A stretch of DNA of 64,000 bases from Chitinophagaceae bacterium (GTDB lineage: Bacteria; Bacteroidota; Bacteroidia; Chitinophagales; Chitinophagaceae): positions 1,881,001 to 1,945,000 of the forward strand of contig JADJPV010000001.1 of NCBI GenBank assembly GCA_016713085.1, in the 5' to 3' direction. Position numbers and translations under genes: made by a program. The notes beneath the pieces were generated by a model. That model was given only the letters and a program-made list of their open reading frames with translations. It was not told the DNA's origin and made no database searches. Of this stretch, positions 23,854 through 32,647 are shown piece after piece. Position 1 is the first letter of the stretch; every line of letters starts with the position of its first letter.

Positions 23854-25101
23854 ATGGCAAGTATCAATCTTATAGAAAGTTTCCAGGAGTTTAAAGATGC
23901 GGAAAATATTGACCGCCCCACTATGATGAAAGTGCTGGAAGATGTGTTTAAAACATTGCTGCGTAAAAAATACGGAGCTGATGACAACTTTGATGTAATC
24001 GTAAATACAGAAAAAGGTGATTTGGAAATCATGCGCCGTCGTACAATTGTTGATGACGGACAGGTGGAAGATCCACTGGCACAGATTGCTTACAGCGATG
24101 CAGTAAAGATTGAACCTGATTATGAAGTGGGTGAAGAGTTGTATGAAGATGTGGATATTCATGATTTCGGAAGACGTGCCATCCTTGCTGCCAAACAAAC
24201 ACTTGCCAGCCGTATTGGTGATTTAAAGAAAAACGGACTCGTTAAAAAATATACTGACAGGGTTGGAGAAATCATCAGCGCTGAAGTATACCAGGTTTGG
24301 AAAAAAGAAGTATTGCTGTTGGATGAAGAAGGAAATGAACTTTTGTTGCCAAAGAGCGAACAGATTCCACAGGATTATTTCAAAAAAGGTGAAAACATCC
24401 GTGCAGTCATTAAAAAAGTAGAGCTGAAAAATAATGCACCGGTAATCATTCTTTCGAGAACAAGTCCTTTATTCCTGGCTAAATTGCTGGAAATTGAAGT
24501 GCCTGAAATTTTCGACGGATTAATTGTGATAAAAAAGATTGTGCGTGAACCGGGAGAAAGAGCGAAAGTTGCAGTTGAAAGCTTCGATGATCGTATCGAT
24601 CCGGTTGGTGCCTGTGTGGGTATGAAGGGCAGCCGTATTCATGGTATTGTGCGTGAATTGAAAAATGAAAATATAGATGTCATCAACTTCACTAACAATA
24701 TTAACCTGCTGATCCAGCGTGCACTTACACCGTCAAAGATCACCAGCATGAATATTGACCAGGACAGAAAGCATGCAGAAGTATACCTGAAACCCGACCA
24801 GGTTTCACTGGCAATTGGTAAAAGAGGTGTGAACATTAAACTTGCCTGTGAATTAACCGGGTTTGAAATTGATGTTTACCGTGATGCAGAAGGTGAGCAG
24901 GATGAATTTGATATTGATCTGGATGAATTTACAGATGAGATTGAAGGATGGGTGATTGATGAGTTGAAACGTGTTGGTTGTGATACAGCCCGCAGCGTAA
25001 TGGAGTTGACAACAGAAGAGCTGGAACGCCGTACTGATCTGGAAAAAGAAACCATCATTGAAGTACAGCGTGTGTTGAAAGAAGAATTTGAAAGCGAATA
25101 A
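23854..25101 (+). CDS. nusA: Transcription termination/antitermination factor NusA
   Basis: A 415-residue protein: N-terminal RNA-polymerase-binding domain (residues 1-130), S1 domain (about 135-200, KYTDRVGEIISAEVYQV), KH1 and KH2 domains (DPVGACVGMKGSRIHGIVRELKNENIDVINF and LAIGKRGVNIKLACELTGFEIDVY) and a short acidic C-terminal helix-hairpin-helix (TDLEKETIIEVQRVL). It binds RNA polymerase and nascent RNA. The order and spacing in the operon are normal. Confidence 0.97.
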   Translation: MASINLIESFQEFKDAENIDRPTMMKVLEDVFKTLLRKKYGADDNFDVIVNTEKGDLEIMRRRTIVDDGQVEDPLAQIAYSDAVKIEPDYEVGEELYEDVDIHDFGRRAILAAKQTLASRIGDLKKNGLVKKYTDRVGEIISAEVYQVWKKEVLLLDEEGNELLLPKSEQIPQDYFKKGENIRAVIKKVELKNNAPVIILSRTSPLFLAKLLEIEVPEIFDGLIVIKKIVREPGERAKVAVESFDDRIDPVGACVGMKGSRIHGIVRELKNENIDVINFTNNINLLIQRALTPSKITSMNIDQDRKHAEVYLKPDQVSLAIGKRGVNIKLACELTGFEIDVYRDAEGEQDEFDIDLDEFTDEIEGWVIDELKRVGCDTARSVMELTTEELERRTDLEKETIIEVQRVLKEEFESE

Positions 25102-25188
25102 TCTGCAAGGGTTATCGACGATAAGATTTATTTAAACATTTAAACAAGATTTTCCCTGGTTCTCTCAGCAGGAGCAAGGAAGGATATT

Positions 25189-28050
25189 ATGTCAGAAAGT
25201 AATACACCACGGTTAATGGCAGCAGCCAAAGAGTTCAATATCGGTAAAGACACTCTTATTGATTTTTTGGCGGCAAAGGGATTTAACAAAGATGATCTGA
25301 AACCAACAGCAAAGCTTACAGATGCGATGTATCGTTCTCTGCAGGCAGAATTTTCATCTGACAAATTAGCCAAAGCAAAAAGTGATCAGATTGAGATCCC
25401 GAAAGGCGGCATGGCCGATCTGAAGAAGAAGAAAGAAGAAGAGGATATCTCTATCAAAAAAGAAATCAAAAAGGTTGTTGCAAAAGAAGAGCCGAAGGTT
25501 GAAGAGGTGAAGGTGGTTGAGCCGGTAGCAGAAGTTGTTGAATCGGTTCCTGTTGTTGAAGTAGTTGTTCCGGAAGAACCAAAAATTGTTGCAGAACCGG
25601 AGATCACAAAAATTGAAGCTCCTGAAGTTGAAGGGCCTAAGGTTATCAATAAAATTGATCTCGATAAAATAGATTCTTCTACACGTCCGAAGAAAGTAGA
25701 AAAAAAGAAAGTACAGAAGCAGGAAGATAAGCCTGCCACTAAGAAGGAAAAACCTGTTGAGAAAAAAATTGAACCATCGGTTGAAGAAATTCCGGAAGAG
25801 GAAGAAGAACCGGTTATTGAAAACATCAAAGCCGATATTTTAGAAGGGCCGAAGATTCTTGGTAAAATTGATTTACCTGTTAATCCTGAAACAAGACCCA
25901 AACCTGTTTCTGATAAAGAAAAAAGGAAACGTAAACGTATCCCGATTGATAAGAAAAGCGGTTCACAACCCGGCGGTGGTCATCAGCAGGGTGGCGGACA
26001 GCAGCAGGGTGGCTTCCAAAATAGGAATAATCAACAAGGTGCAGCTCCTCAACGTACCGGTGAAAGAAAAACAATTGTCAGCAGAACTGACCGCAGCAAA
26101 GGTGGTGCAGCTCCCCGCAGAGAAGATAAAGTTATTGATGCAAAAGAAATTCAGGAAAAACTCCGTGAAACGCAGGCCAAGCTTGCTGGCGGCGGCGGTC
26201 GTGGTAAGAGCTTAAAGGCAAAATACCGTAAACAGAAGCGTGACGAAATGGCCGATCATATGAATGACGGCACTGAAGATAATAAGCTGCAGGTAACTGA
26301 ATTTGTAAGTGCAGCAGAGTTAGCCAGTTTAATGGATGTTTCAGCAACTGATGTTGTCGCAAAATGTTTCGGACTTGGTTTAATGGTATCCATCAATCAG
26401 CGTCTGGATGCTGAAGTAATTGAACTGGTTGCCAGTGAATTTGGCTTTGAAGTTGAGTTCATTGATATGGAGAAGCAGGCAGAAATGGAGGAAGATGATG
26501 AGGTGGATGATGGAGATGATCTGAAGCCAAGAGCTCCGATTGTTACCATTATGGGACACGTAGATCATGGTAAAACTTCATTGCTTGATTATATCCGTAA
26601 TGCAAATGTTGTATCTGGCGAAGCCGGAGGTATTACTCAGCACATTGGTGCATACGAAGTAACCAATGCAGAAGGTAAAAAGATCACCTTCCTCGATACT
26701 CCTGGTCACGAAGCGTTTACAGCGATGCGTGCACGTGGTGCGAAAGTGACGGATATTGCCATCATAGTTGTAGCTGCTGATGATGCAGTAATGCCGCAAA
26801 CAAAGGAAGCCATCAGTCATGCGCAGGCAGCAAATGTGCCAATGATTTTTGCGGTTAATAAAATGGATAAAGACGGAGCTAATCCGCAGAAGATATATGA
26901 GCAGTTATCACAAATGAATATCCTTGTTGAAGAGTGGGGTGGTAAATTCCAAAGCCAGGAATTATCGGCCAAGAAGGGATTGAACATTGATAAGTTGCTG
27001 GAGAAAATATTACTGGAAGCTGAGTTGCTTGATCTGAAGGCAAATCCTGAAAGAGAAGGTACTGGTTCTATTATTGAAGCATCACTGGATAAGGGCCGTG
27101 GATACGTAGCAACCATCCTGGTACAAAACGGAACACTTGAACAGGGTGATCTGATTGTATCGGGTCAGCATTACGGACGTATCAAAGCCATGTTCAATGA
27201 AAGAAATCAGCGTATTGAAAAAGCCGGTCCCTCAACACCTGTTCAGATACTTGGTTTAAATGGCGCACCGCAGGCGGGTGAGAAATTTAAAGTGTATGAA
27301 GATGAAGCCGAAGCAAAAGAAGTGGCTGGACGTCGTGCACAGATTCTCCGTGAGCAGGGTATCAGAACCAAGAAACATATTACACTCGATGAAATCGGTC
27401 GTCGTTTGGCACTCGGTAACTTTAAGGAACTGAACCTGATCATTAAAGGTGATGTGGATGGTTCCGTAGAAGCCTTAACGGATTCATTACAGAAACTTTC
27501 TACTGAAGAAATTGCGGTGAATGTGGTTCATAAAGCGGTAGGGCAAATTTCAGAAGCGGATGTTACACTTGCAAGTGCATCAGATGCGATCCTGATTGGT
27601 TTCAACGTTCGTCCATCCATGCAGGCTTCAAGATTAGCAGATCAGGAAGGAGTGGAAATTAAAAACTACTCTATTATCTATAATGCAATTGAAGAGGTGA
27701 AAAGTGCGATGGAAGGTTTACTTGAACCGAAGATCACAGAAAAAGAAGTTGCAACTGTTGAAATCCGTGAAGTGTACAAGTTTGATAAAGCAACCGTTGC
27801 CGGTTGTTATGTACTGGAAGGAAAGATCAAACGTGATGCGAAGGTTCGGTTGTTCCGTGATGGTATCCTGGTTTATCCAAGACAGGAAGGTGGTTTTGCA
27901 GAACTTGGAAGTTTAAAACGCTTCAAAGACGATGCAAAAGAAGTTGCTTCCAACATGGAGTGCGGTTTAACCATTAAGAACTTTGCAGATGTGAACGTAG
28001 GCGATACAGTTGTTGCCTTTGAAGAAGAAGAAGTGAAACGTACATTATAA
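25189..28050 (+). CDS. infB: Translation initiation factor IF-2
   Basis: A 953-residue initiation factor. The N-terminus has the IF2_N helix (ARL-type LMAAAKEFNIGKDTLIDFLAAKGF), then about 200 residues of Val/Glu/Pro/Lys-rich spacer and a Gly/Gln-rich stretch (near 265-285). The GTPase core has G1 GHVDHGKTS, DTPGHEAF (G3) and NKMD (G4), followed by the beta-barrel and C2 domains (DVDGSVEALTDSLQKL; NVRPS). It places initiator tRNA on the 30S subunit. A strong terminator follows 30 bases after the stop. Confidence 0.97.
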   Translation: MSESNTPRLMAAAKEFNIGKDTLIDFLAAKGFNKDDLKPTAKLTDAMYRSLQAEFSSDKLAKAKSDQIEIPKGGMADLKKKKEEEDISIKKEIKKVVAKEEPKVEEVKVVEPVAEVVESVPVVEVVVPEEPKIVAEPEITKIEAPEVEGPKVINKIDLDKIDSSTRPKKVEKKKVQKQEDKPATKKEKPVEKKIEPSVEEIPEEEEEPVIENIKADILEGPKILGKIDLPVNPETRPKPVSDKEKRKRKRIPIDKKSGSQPGGGHQQGGGQQQGGFQNRNNQQGAAPQRTGERKTIVSRTDRSKGGAAPRREDKVIDAKEIQEKLRETQAKLAGGGGRGKSLKAKYRKQKRDEMADHMNDGTEDNKLQVTEFVSAAELASLMDVSATDVVAKCFGLGLMVSINQRLDAEVIELVASEFGFEVEFIDMEKQAEMEEDDEVDDGDDLKPRAPIVTIMGHVDHGKTSLLDYIRNANVVSGEAGGITQHIGAYEVTNAEGKKITFLDTPGHEAFTAMRARGAKVTDIAIIVVAADDAVMPQTKEAISHAQAANVPMIFAVNKMDKDGANPQKIYEQLSQMNILVEEWGGKFQSQELSAKKGLNIDKLLEKILLEAELLDLKANPEREGTGSIIEASLDKGRGYVATILVQNGTLEQGDLIVSGQHYGRIKAMFNERNQRIEKAGPSTPVQILGLNGAPQAGEKFKVYEDEAEAKEVAGRRAQILREQGIRTKKHITLDEIGRRLALGNFKELNLIIKGDVDGSVEALTDSLQKLSTEEIAVNVVHKAVGQISEADVTLASASDAILIGFNVRPSMQASRLADQEGVEIKNYSIIYNAIEEVKSAMEGLLEPKITEKEVATVEIREVYKFDKATVAGCYVLEGKIKRDAKVRLFRDGILVYPRQEGGFAELGSLKRFKDDAKEVASNMECGLTIKNFADVNVGDTVVAFEEEEVKRTL

Positions 28051-28080
28051 AACATTGCTCAAACAAGGGAATGTTAAAAC

Positions 28081-28113
28081 AGAGATGGCCGTGCTTGAAA
28101 GACGGCCATCTCT
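28081..28113 (+). terminator. Terminator after infB
   Basis: AGAGATGGCCGT (28081-28092), a 9-base loop and its complement (28102-28113) form a perfect 12-bp stem. Only TATTACTTTT follows, and that sequence also supplies the -7 box of the next gene. Confidence 0.8.
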
Positions 28114-28123
28114 ATTACTTTTG
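28095..28123 (+). promoter_or_regulatory. Candidate promoter of the SurA-like gene, overlapping the infB terminator
   Basis: The -7 box TACTTTTG is at 28116-28123 and a TTG at 28095-28097 stands 18 bases upstream within the terminator loop. The start codon at 28144 is 20 bases beyond the box. Terminator and promoter thus share the same 43 bases. Confidence 0.5.
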
Positions 28124-28143
28124 ATGCTTATCATTAATACAGA

Positions 28144-29498
28144 ATGAAAAAATTAGTTACCGTAATTGTTTTGTTTGCTGCACTGGCAGTACAGGCACAA
28201 ACAAAAAAGATCACAGCAGACAAGATCATTGGAGTTGTAGGTGATCGTATTGTATTGAAATCTGATATTGACAATCAGCTCAACGATGCAAAAAGCAAGG
28301 AATATGATCTGCCTCCTGATGCACATTGTTATTTAATGCAGCAGCTCATCATCAATAAAATGCTGGCCATCCAGGCAGAAAAAGATTCATTGCCGGTTAG
28401 TGATGAAGAGGTGGAAGCAGATGTTGACAACCGTATCCGTTATTTTATTCAGCAGTATGGTTCAAGAGAAGTAATTGAACAGATCACCGGTAAAACCATT
28501 TACCAGTTCCGTGAGGAAATGCGTGAGCCAATTAAAGAAGGAAAGCTGGCGGGTGCAATGCGCAATAAAATTGTAGAGAATGTAAAGATCACTCCCAATG
28601 AAGTAAAGGCATATTTTGACAAGATACCCAAAGACAGCTTACGTTTTTATGAAATGGAACTGGAGATTGGCGAGATTGTTATTTATCCAAAGGCCGGAAG
28701 AGAAATGGAAGAATATGCACAGGATGAATTGAAAGAGTATAAGAAGATGGTTGAAAGCGGATCAAAGAAATTTGAATTCCTGGCAGCCCAGTACAGTGAA
28801 GATCCAGGCGTTAAAGAAAATGGAGGATTATATGTATTGAACAGAAATGATAAACAGTGGGATCCTACTTTTTTCAATACAGCGATGAGTTTAAAGGAAG
28901 GACAGATTTCAAGAGTAATTAAATCAAAGTTTGGGTATCATATTATTCAGTGTCTTTCAAGGAATGGAGAAGAAGTAACAGTCCGCCACATTTTGAAAAT
29001 TCCACGAATCAATCAGGAAGACATTAGTTTGGCTATTAGCAAGCTCGATACTGTACGTTCAAAGATTATTGCCGGTACAATTAAATTTGGTGAAGCAGTG
29101 AATAAATATTCTGATGAACCCAATTCAAAATTCACTGGTGGACGTAAAACCGCTCAGGATGGGTCATCTGTAATTACCATTGATCAATTGGATAAAGATA
29201 TTATTCCCTTACTGGAAAAATTAAAACCAGGTGAGTATTCTCAGCCAGTGGCATTTACTGACGAAAGCGGTAAGAAAGGTGTACGCATGGTTCACCTCAT
29301 CAGCCGCACAGCACCGCACAGGGAAAATCTGAAAGATGATTACAGTAAACTTTCAGACCGTGCTTTAGAATTGAAAAAAGAAAGGGAACTGGAGAAATGG
29401 TTTATAAAGAATTCTCAGACTTTCTATGTAGATATTGATGATGAGTATAAAAGCTGCGAAGCCATTAAAGCCATCCTCGGAGAAACAGTAAAAAGTAA
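28144..29498 (+). CDS. surA: SurA-like periplasmic peptidyl-prolyl isomerase (C-terminus shifted by one base)
   Basis: A signal peptide (VIVLFAALAVQAQ), a SurA N-terminal helical domain (ADKIIGVVGDRIVLKSDIDNQLNDAK) and two parvulin-type PPIase domains (around residues 185-285, SEDPGVKENGGLYVLNR..KSKFGYHIIQC, and 290-390, YSDEPNSKFTGG). It is a chaperone for outer-membrane proteins. As sequenced, the frame runs on to 29619 through a downstream terminator. One extra A in the run at 29490-29494 would end the protein as GETVKK with a stop at 29496-29498, just before that terminator; I use this end. The literal frame gives 491 residues. Confidence 0.88.
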
Positions 29499-29517
29499 AG
29501 AGAATGTGAAAATATTG

Positions 29518-29542
29518 GTCCCGCCAGCGGCGGGACTTTCTT
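29518..29542 (+). terminator. Terminator after the SurA-like gene
   Basis: GTCCCGCC (29519-29526), loop AGC and GGCGGGAC (29530-29537) make a perfect GC-rich stem followed by TTTCTTTT. Its place inside the literal SurA-like frame is strong evidence that the true stop lies upstream. Confidence 0.85.
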
Positions 29543-29545
29543 TTG

Positions 29546-29577
29546 TTTGGAATATTGCATGTATGTACATACATTTG
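29546..29577 (+). promoter_or_regulatory. Promoter and palindromic operator of the MarR-type regulator
   Basis: A textbook Bacteroidota promoter: TTTG (29546-29549), 20-base spacer, TACATTTG (29570-29577). The perfect 16-bp palindrome ATGTATGTACATACAT (29559-29574) covers the spacer end and the first half of the -7 box. A bound repressor would block RNA polymerase. A related site lies at 30058-30072. Confidence 0.75.
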
Positions 29578-29581
29578 TATT

Positions 29582-30040
29582 GTGAAACTGGAACAAGCAA
29601 TACAAAGTGTGAATTTTAAAAACGAAACCCATAAGGCGGGGCTGAATATTTTATATACAGCCTGGTGGCTCAAGACATTGATGAGCAAAGAGCTGAAGAG
29701 CTTTGGATTAACCCATGAACAATACAATGTGCTCAGGATCCTGAAAGGAAAGTCGCCGGAAGAAATGTGTGTGAAGGATATTGCCTGCCGCATGATTGAG
29801 AAAAGCTCAAATGTACCAAGGATTATAGACAGGCTGGTCATAAAAAAGCTGGTAAGACGTTCTAATGATGCAAACGATAAAAGGCATACGGTGATGTCGC
29901 TTACGGAAGCAGGTTTAAATATTCTTGATCTGAGCACAAAAAAGATCAACCAGGTTTTTGAGAAAACAATTTTGATGAATGAAGGATCAGCAGCAGAGTT
30001 GAACAACCTGCTTGAATTGATCAGAGAAAACGAAAGTTGA
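29582..30040 (+). CDS. MarR-family transcriptional regulator
   Basis: Started at GTG 29582 the protein has 152 residues. The winged helix includes FGLTHEQYNVLRILKGK, MCVKDIACRMIEKSSNVPRIIDRLVIKKLVRR and the wing DANDKRHTVMSLTEAG. I prefer this GTG because the promoter -7 box ends at 29577, so the ATG-like codons further up would lie upstream of the transcription start; the mRNA would be almost leaderless. It heads a cluster of pirins, YceI, OsmC and an FMN reductase, so it probably senses an electrophile, quinone or peroxide and represses itself and the cluster. One Cys lies near the DNA-binding part (EEMCVKDIACR). Confidence 0.88.
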   Translation: MKLEQAIQSVNFKNETHKAGLNILYTAWWLKTLMSKELKSFGLTHEQYNVLRILKGKSPEEMCVKDIACRMIEKSSNVPRIIDRLVIKKLVRRSNDANDKRHTVMSLTEAGLNILDLSTKKINQVFEKTILMNEGSAAELNNLLELIRENES

Positions 30041-30057
30041 TATTTTTTTAAACAAAT

Positions 30058-30072
30058 AGGTGTACATACACG
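30058..30072 (+). promoter_or_regulatory. Second probable MarR operator, before the pirin gene
   Basis: TGTACATACA at 30061-30070 repeats ten bases of the palindrome at 29559-29574. With flanks it reads GTGTACATACAC, an imperfect palindrome with two central mismatches. It lies 17 bases before the ATG at 30089. I see no good -7 box here. Confidence 0.55.
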
Positions 30073-30088
30073 TAATTAAAACACAGTC

Positions 30089-30801
30089 ATGAAAACAGTA
30101 TTACATAAAGCAGAAACAAGAGGGCATGCCAATCATGGTTGGCTCAACAGTTACCACAGCTTCAGTTTTGGGGGTTATTATGAACCCAGCAGAATTCACT
30201 TTGGAGCCTTAAGGGTTTTGAATGATGATACCGTTGCAGCAGGTATGGGCTTTGGTACTCATCCGCATGATAATATGGAAATCATTTCCATTCCCTTAAG
30301 CGGTGATCTGAAGCATAAAGACAGTATGGGAAATGAAACCGTTATTAAGCAGGGCGATATACAGGTGATGAGTGCAGGAACCGGCATTGCCCACAGCGAA
30401 ATGAATGCCAACAAAGACAAAGAGGTGAAGTTCCTGCAGATCTGGGTATTTCCGAACAAAAAAATGTACAACCCCGATACGGACAGATTACACTTGATGT
30501 AAGCAAAATGAACAACAATTTACTGCAGGTTGTAAGTCCAAATGAAAATGATGAAGGTGTATGGATTCACCAGGATGCATGGTTCAGCCTGGGAAACCTC
30601 GACAAAGATTTTTCAACTGAATACAAATTGAAAAACAGCAGCAACGGTGTTTATGCATTTGTTCTGGAAGGATCAGTTACGATCAATGGGGAAGTATTGA
30701 ACAGAAGAGATGGATTGGAAATTACAGAAACAGAGGCGTTGCAAATTACTTCAACTGCAGATGCTAAACTTCTGCTGATGGAAGTTCCGATGGTTCTTTA
30801 A
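30089..30801 (+). pseudogene. Pirin family protein (YhaK-like), one-base frameshift
   Basis: The first part (30089-30502) has the pirin N-terminal cupin: NSYHSFSFGGYY, GFGTHPHDNMEIISIPLSG (metal-binding His-x-His) and SAGTGIAHSEMNAN. The second part (30508-30801) has the C-terminal cupin: LLQVVSPNENDEGVWIHQDAWFSLG..YAFVLEGSVTINGE. One more A in the run at 30458-30464 joins them as PNKKNVQPRYGQITLDVSKMNNN, exactly the normal pirin linker. The joined product has about 237 residues. Some pirins are quercetin 2,3-dioxygenases, but most are of unknown function and linked to redox stress. A sequencing indel is the likely cause of the break. Confidence 0.88.
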
Positions 30802-30846
30802 AAATAGTTTAAACATTAATTTTAATAAAAGCAAAATCTAAACACA

Positions 30847-31368
30847 ATGGCAACGTACAAAATTGATGCGGCACACAGTGACATTATTTTCAAAGTAAAA
30901 CACCTGATGATTACGAATGTAACAGGACAGTTTAAAGCGTTTGATGCAACACTTACATCTAATAAGGATGACTTCAGTGATGCAGTTGTAACTTTTACTG
31001 CAGATATCAACAGTGTTGATACACGCAACGAACAGAGAGATGGTCACCTGAAGAGCGATGATTTCTTTAATGCAGAGAAATATCCCGAGCTTAAATTTGT
31101 ATCAACTTCATTTACTAAGAATGGCGAAGGCTACAAACTCAAAGGCGATCTTACGATTCGTGATGTAACAAAAACAATTGAGCTGAAGGCAGATTACAAT
31201 GGTGCGATGGTTGATCCATGGGGACAGGCAAAAGTGGGTTTTGAAGCAGAAGGAACCATTAAAAGAAAAGAATTTGGCTTAGGCTGGGATGCAGTAACCG
31301 AAGCAGGTGGTATTGTAGTAAGTGATGATGTAAAGCTGCAATTGAATATCCAGTTCATCAAGCAATAA
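30847..31368 (+). CDS. YceI family protein
   Basis: A 173-residue lipocalin-like protein: IDAAHSDIIFKVKHLMITNVTGQFKAFDATL, DGHLKSDDFFNAEKYPELKFVST and DLTIRDVTKTIELKADYNG are signature YceI blocks. YceI proteins bind polyisoprenoid or amphiphilic molecules such as isoprenoid quinones. No signal peptide is present, so this one acts in the cytosol. It stands in the MarR-led cluster, consistent with a response to quinones or other lipophilic electrophiles (inference). Confidence 0.93.
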   Translation: MATYKIDAAHSDIIFKVKHLMITNVTGQFKAFDATLTSNKDDFSDAVVTFTADINSVDTRNEQRDGHLKSDDFFNAEKYPELKFVSTSFTKNGEGYKLKGDLTIRDVTKTIELKADYNGAMVDPWGQAKVGFEAEGTIKRKEFGLGWDAVTEAGGIVVSDDVKLQLNIQFIKQ

Positions 31369-31378
31369 AAAAATAATT

Positions 31379-32239
31379 ATGAAACAAATCAAGTCAATCA
31401 GGAAAGCGGCTCCCTCTCATATGGTAGGAGATGGCTTTAAAGTAAAAACATTTATTTCGTCGCAAATGTGGCAGGATCTGAGCCCTTTTCTGATGCTTGA
31501 TTATATTGAGCCTGTCAACTATTTGCCAACTGATCATCCACGTGGTGTGGATGTGCATCCGCATAAAGGATTTGAAACGGTGAGCATTTTATGGGAAGGT
31601 GCATTAGCACATGAAGACAGCAGCGGTGGTAAAGGCAATCTGTATGCAGGCGATGTACAATGGATGACGGCAGGTGCAGGTATTTTACACAAAGAATTTC
31701 ATGAAAAAGAGTTCAGCAAGAAAGGTGGTGTATTGCATGGCGCACAGTTATGGGTAAATCTCCCTGCTAAAAACAAGTCCACTCCTCCTGCTTACCAGGA
31801 TATCCGTTCGGCAAATATTCCTGAAGTGTTAATAAAAAATAATAAAGGAAAAATTAGAATTATAGCAGGTGAACTGGATGGAGTAAAAAGCCCGGCTAAT
31901 ACATTTACACGGATTAATATTTTTGATGCGCATGTTAATGCCGATGCATCTTTTAATCTGAAAGTAACAGAGGGTGACAATACAGCCATGCTGGTGCTGA
32001 AAGGAACTGTGATGATCAAAGATGATAAAACAGCAAGAGAAGGCGAAATGCTGGTGTTTGAAAACGAAGGAGACAATATTCATATTCAAACAAATAATGA
32101 AGTACATCTGTTATTACTCAGTGGTGAGCCCATTACAGAACCCGTTGCAGCATATGGACCCTTTGTAATGAATACGCAACAGGAAATTATGGAAGCAATC
32201 AATGATTTCAATGCAGGGAAATTTGGACACTTGAATTAA
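31379..32239 (+). CDS. Pirin family protein
   Basis: A 286-residue intact pirin. The N-terminal cupin contains VDVHPHKGFETVSILWEGALAHEDS with the His-x-His metal site, WMTAGAGILHKEFHE with two more ligands, and GAQLWVNLP; the C-terminal cupin includes GDNTAMLVLKGTVMI and VHLLLLSGEPITEPVAAYGPFVMNT, the typical end of the family. It begins 10 bases after yceI and is the second pirin of the cluster. A quercetinase-type or redox-linked role is possible but not shown by the sequence. Confidence 0.93.
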   Translation: MKQIKSIRKAAPSHMVGDGFKVKTFISSQMWQDLSPFLMLDYIEPVNYLPTDHPRGVDVHPHKGFETVSILWEGALAHEDSSGGKGNLYAGDVQWMTAGAGILHKEFHEKEFSKKGGVLHGAQLWVNLPAKNKSTPPAYQDIRSANIPEVLIKNNKGKIRIIAGELDGVKSPANTFTRINIFDAHVNADASFNLKVTEGDNTAMLVLKGTVMIKDDKTAREGEMLVFENEGDNIHIQTNNEVHLLLLSGEPITEPVAAYGPFVMNTQQEIMEAINDFNAGKFGHLN

Positions 32240-32244
32240 TTATT

Positions 32245-32628
32245 ATGATTTCATCATCTATCGGCCAGGAGCAATACAGAGTAACCCATAGTAATGGAAG
32301 ACATGAGTTTTTTGCTGATGAACCAGCAGAGAAAGGAGGAAAAGATACAGCACCAACCCCTGATGAATTACTGGAAGCGGCTTTAGCCAGTTGCACATTG
32401 GTAACATTAAGAATGTACACTGATCATAAAAAGTGGGATATAGGGATAATTAATATTTCCGTTTCTTTACAGCGGGAAGCAGGAAAATCAATCATTACAA
32501 GAGTGTTGGAATTCGAAAAACAAATTACTGAAGAACAAAAGCAACGGTTGATACAGGTAGCAAAAGCATGTCCTGTTTCAAAAACAATATCAGGTGATGC
32601 TGAACTGATTGTTGAAATAAACCAGTAA
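32245..32628 (+). CDS. OsmC family protein
   Basis: A 127-residue OsmC/Ohr-fold protein: GGKDTAPTPDELLEAALASCTLVTLRMY carries the first reactive Cys, and VAKACPVSKTISGDAEL the second. These two cysteines are the peroxidatic pair of OsmC/Ohr thiol peroxidases. It begins 5 bases after the pirin gene in the MarR-led cluster, which fits a role in removing organic hydroperoxides. Confidence 0.93.
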   Translation: MISSSIGQEQYRVTHSNGRHEFFADEPAEKGGKDTAPTPDELLEAALASCTLVTLRMYTDHKKWDIGIINISVSLQREAGKSIITRVLEFEKQITEEQKQRLIQVAKACPVSKTISGDAELIVEINQ

Positions 32629-32647
32629 TGAGCGCAAAAAAATTAAA

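Noticed and set aside
25386..25901. 171-residue open frame on the minus strand within infB
   Set aside because: It is the reverse of the low-complexity Glu/Lys/Val/Pro spacer of IF-2 and gives a Ser/Thr-rich protein with no motif; a shadow.
29365..30006. 213-residue open frame on the minus strand across the surA end and MarR gene
   Set aside because: It crosses a terminator, a promoter with operator and two conserved genes on the other strand; composition is that of a shadow.
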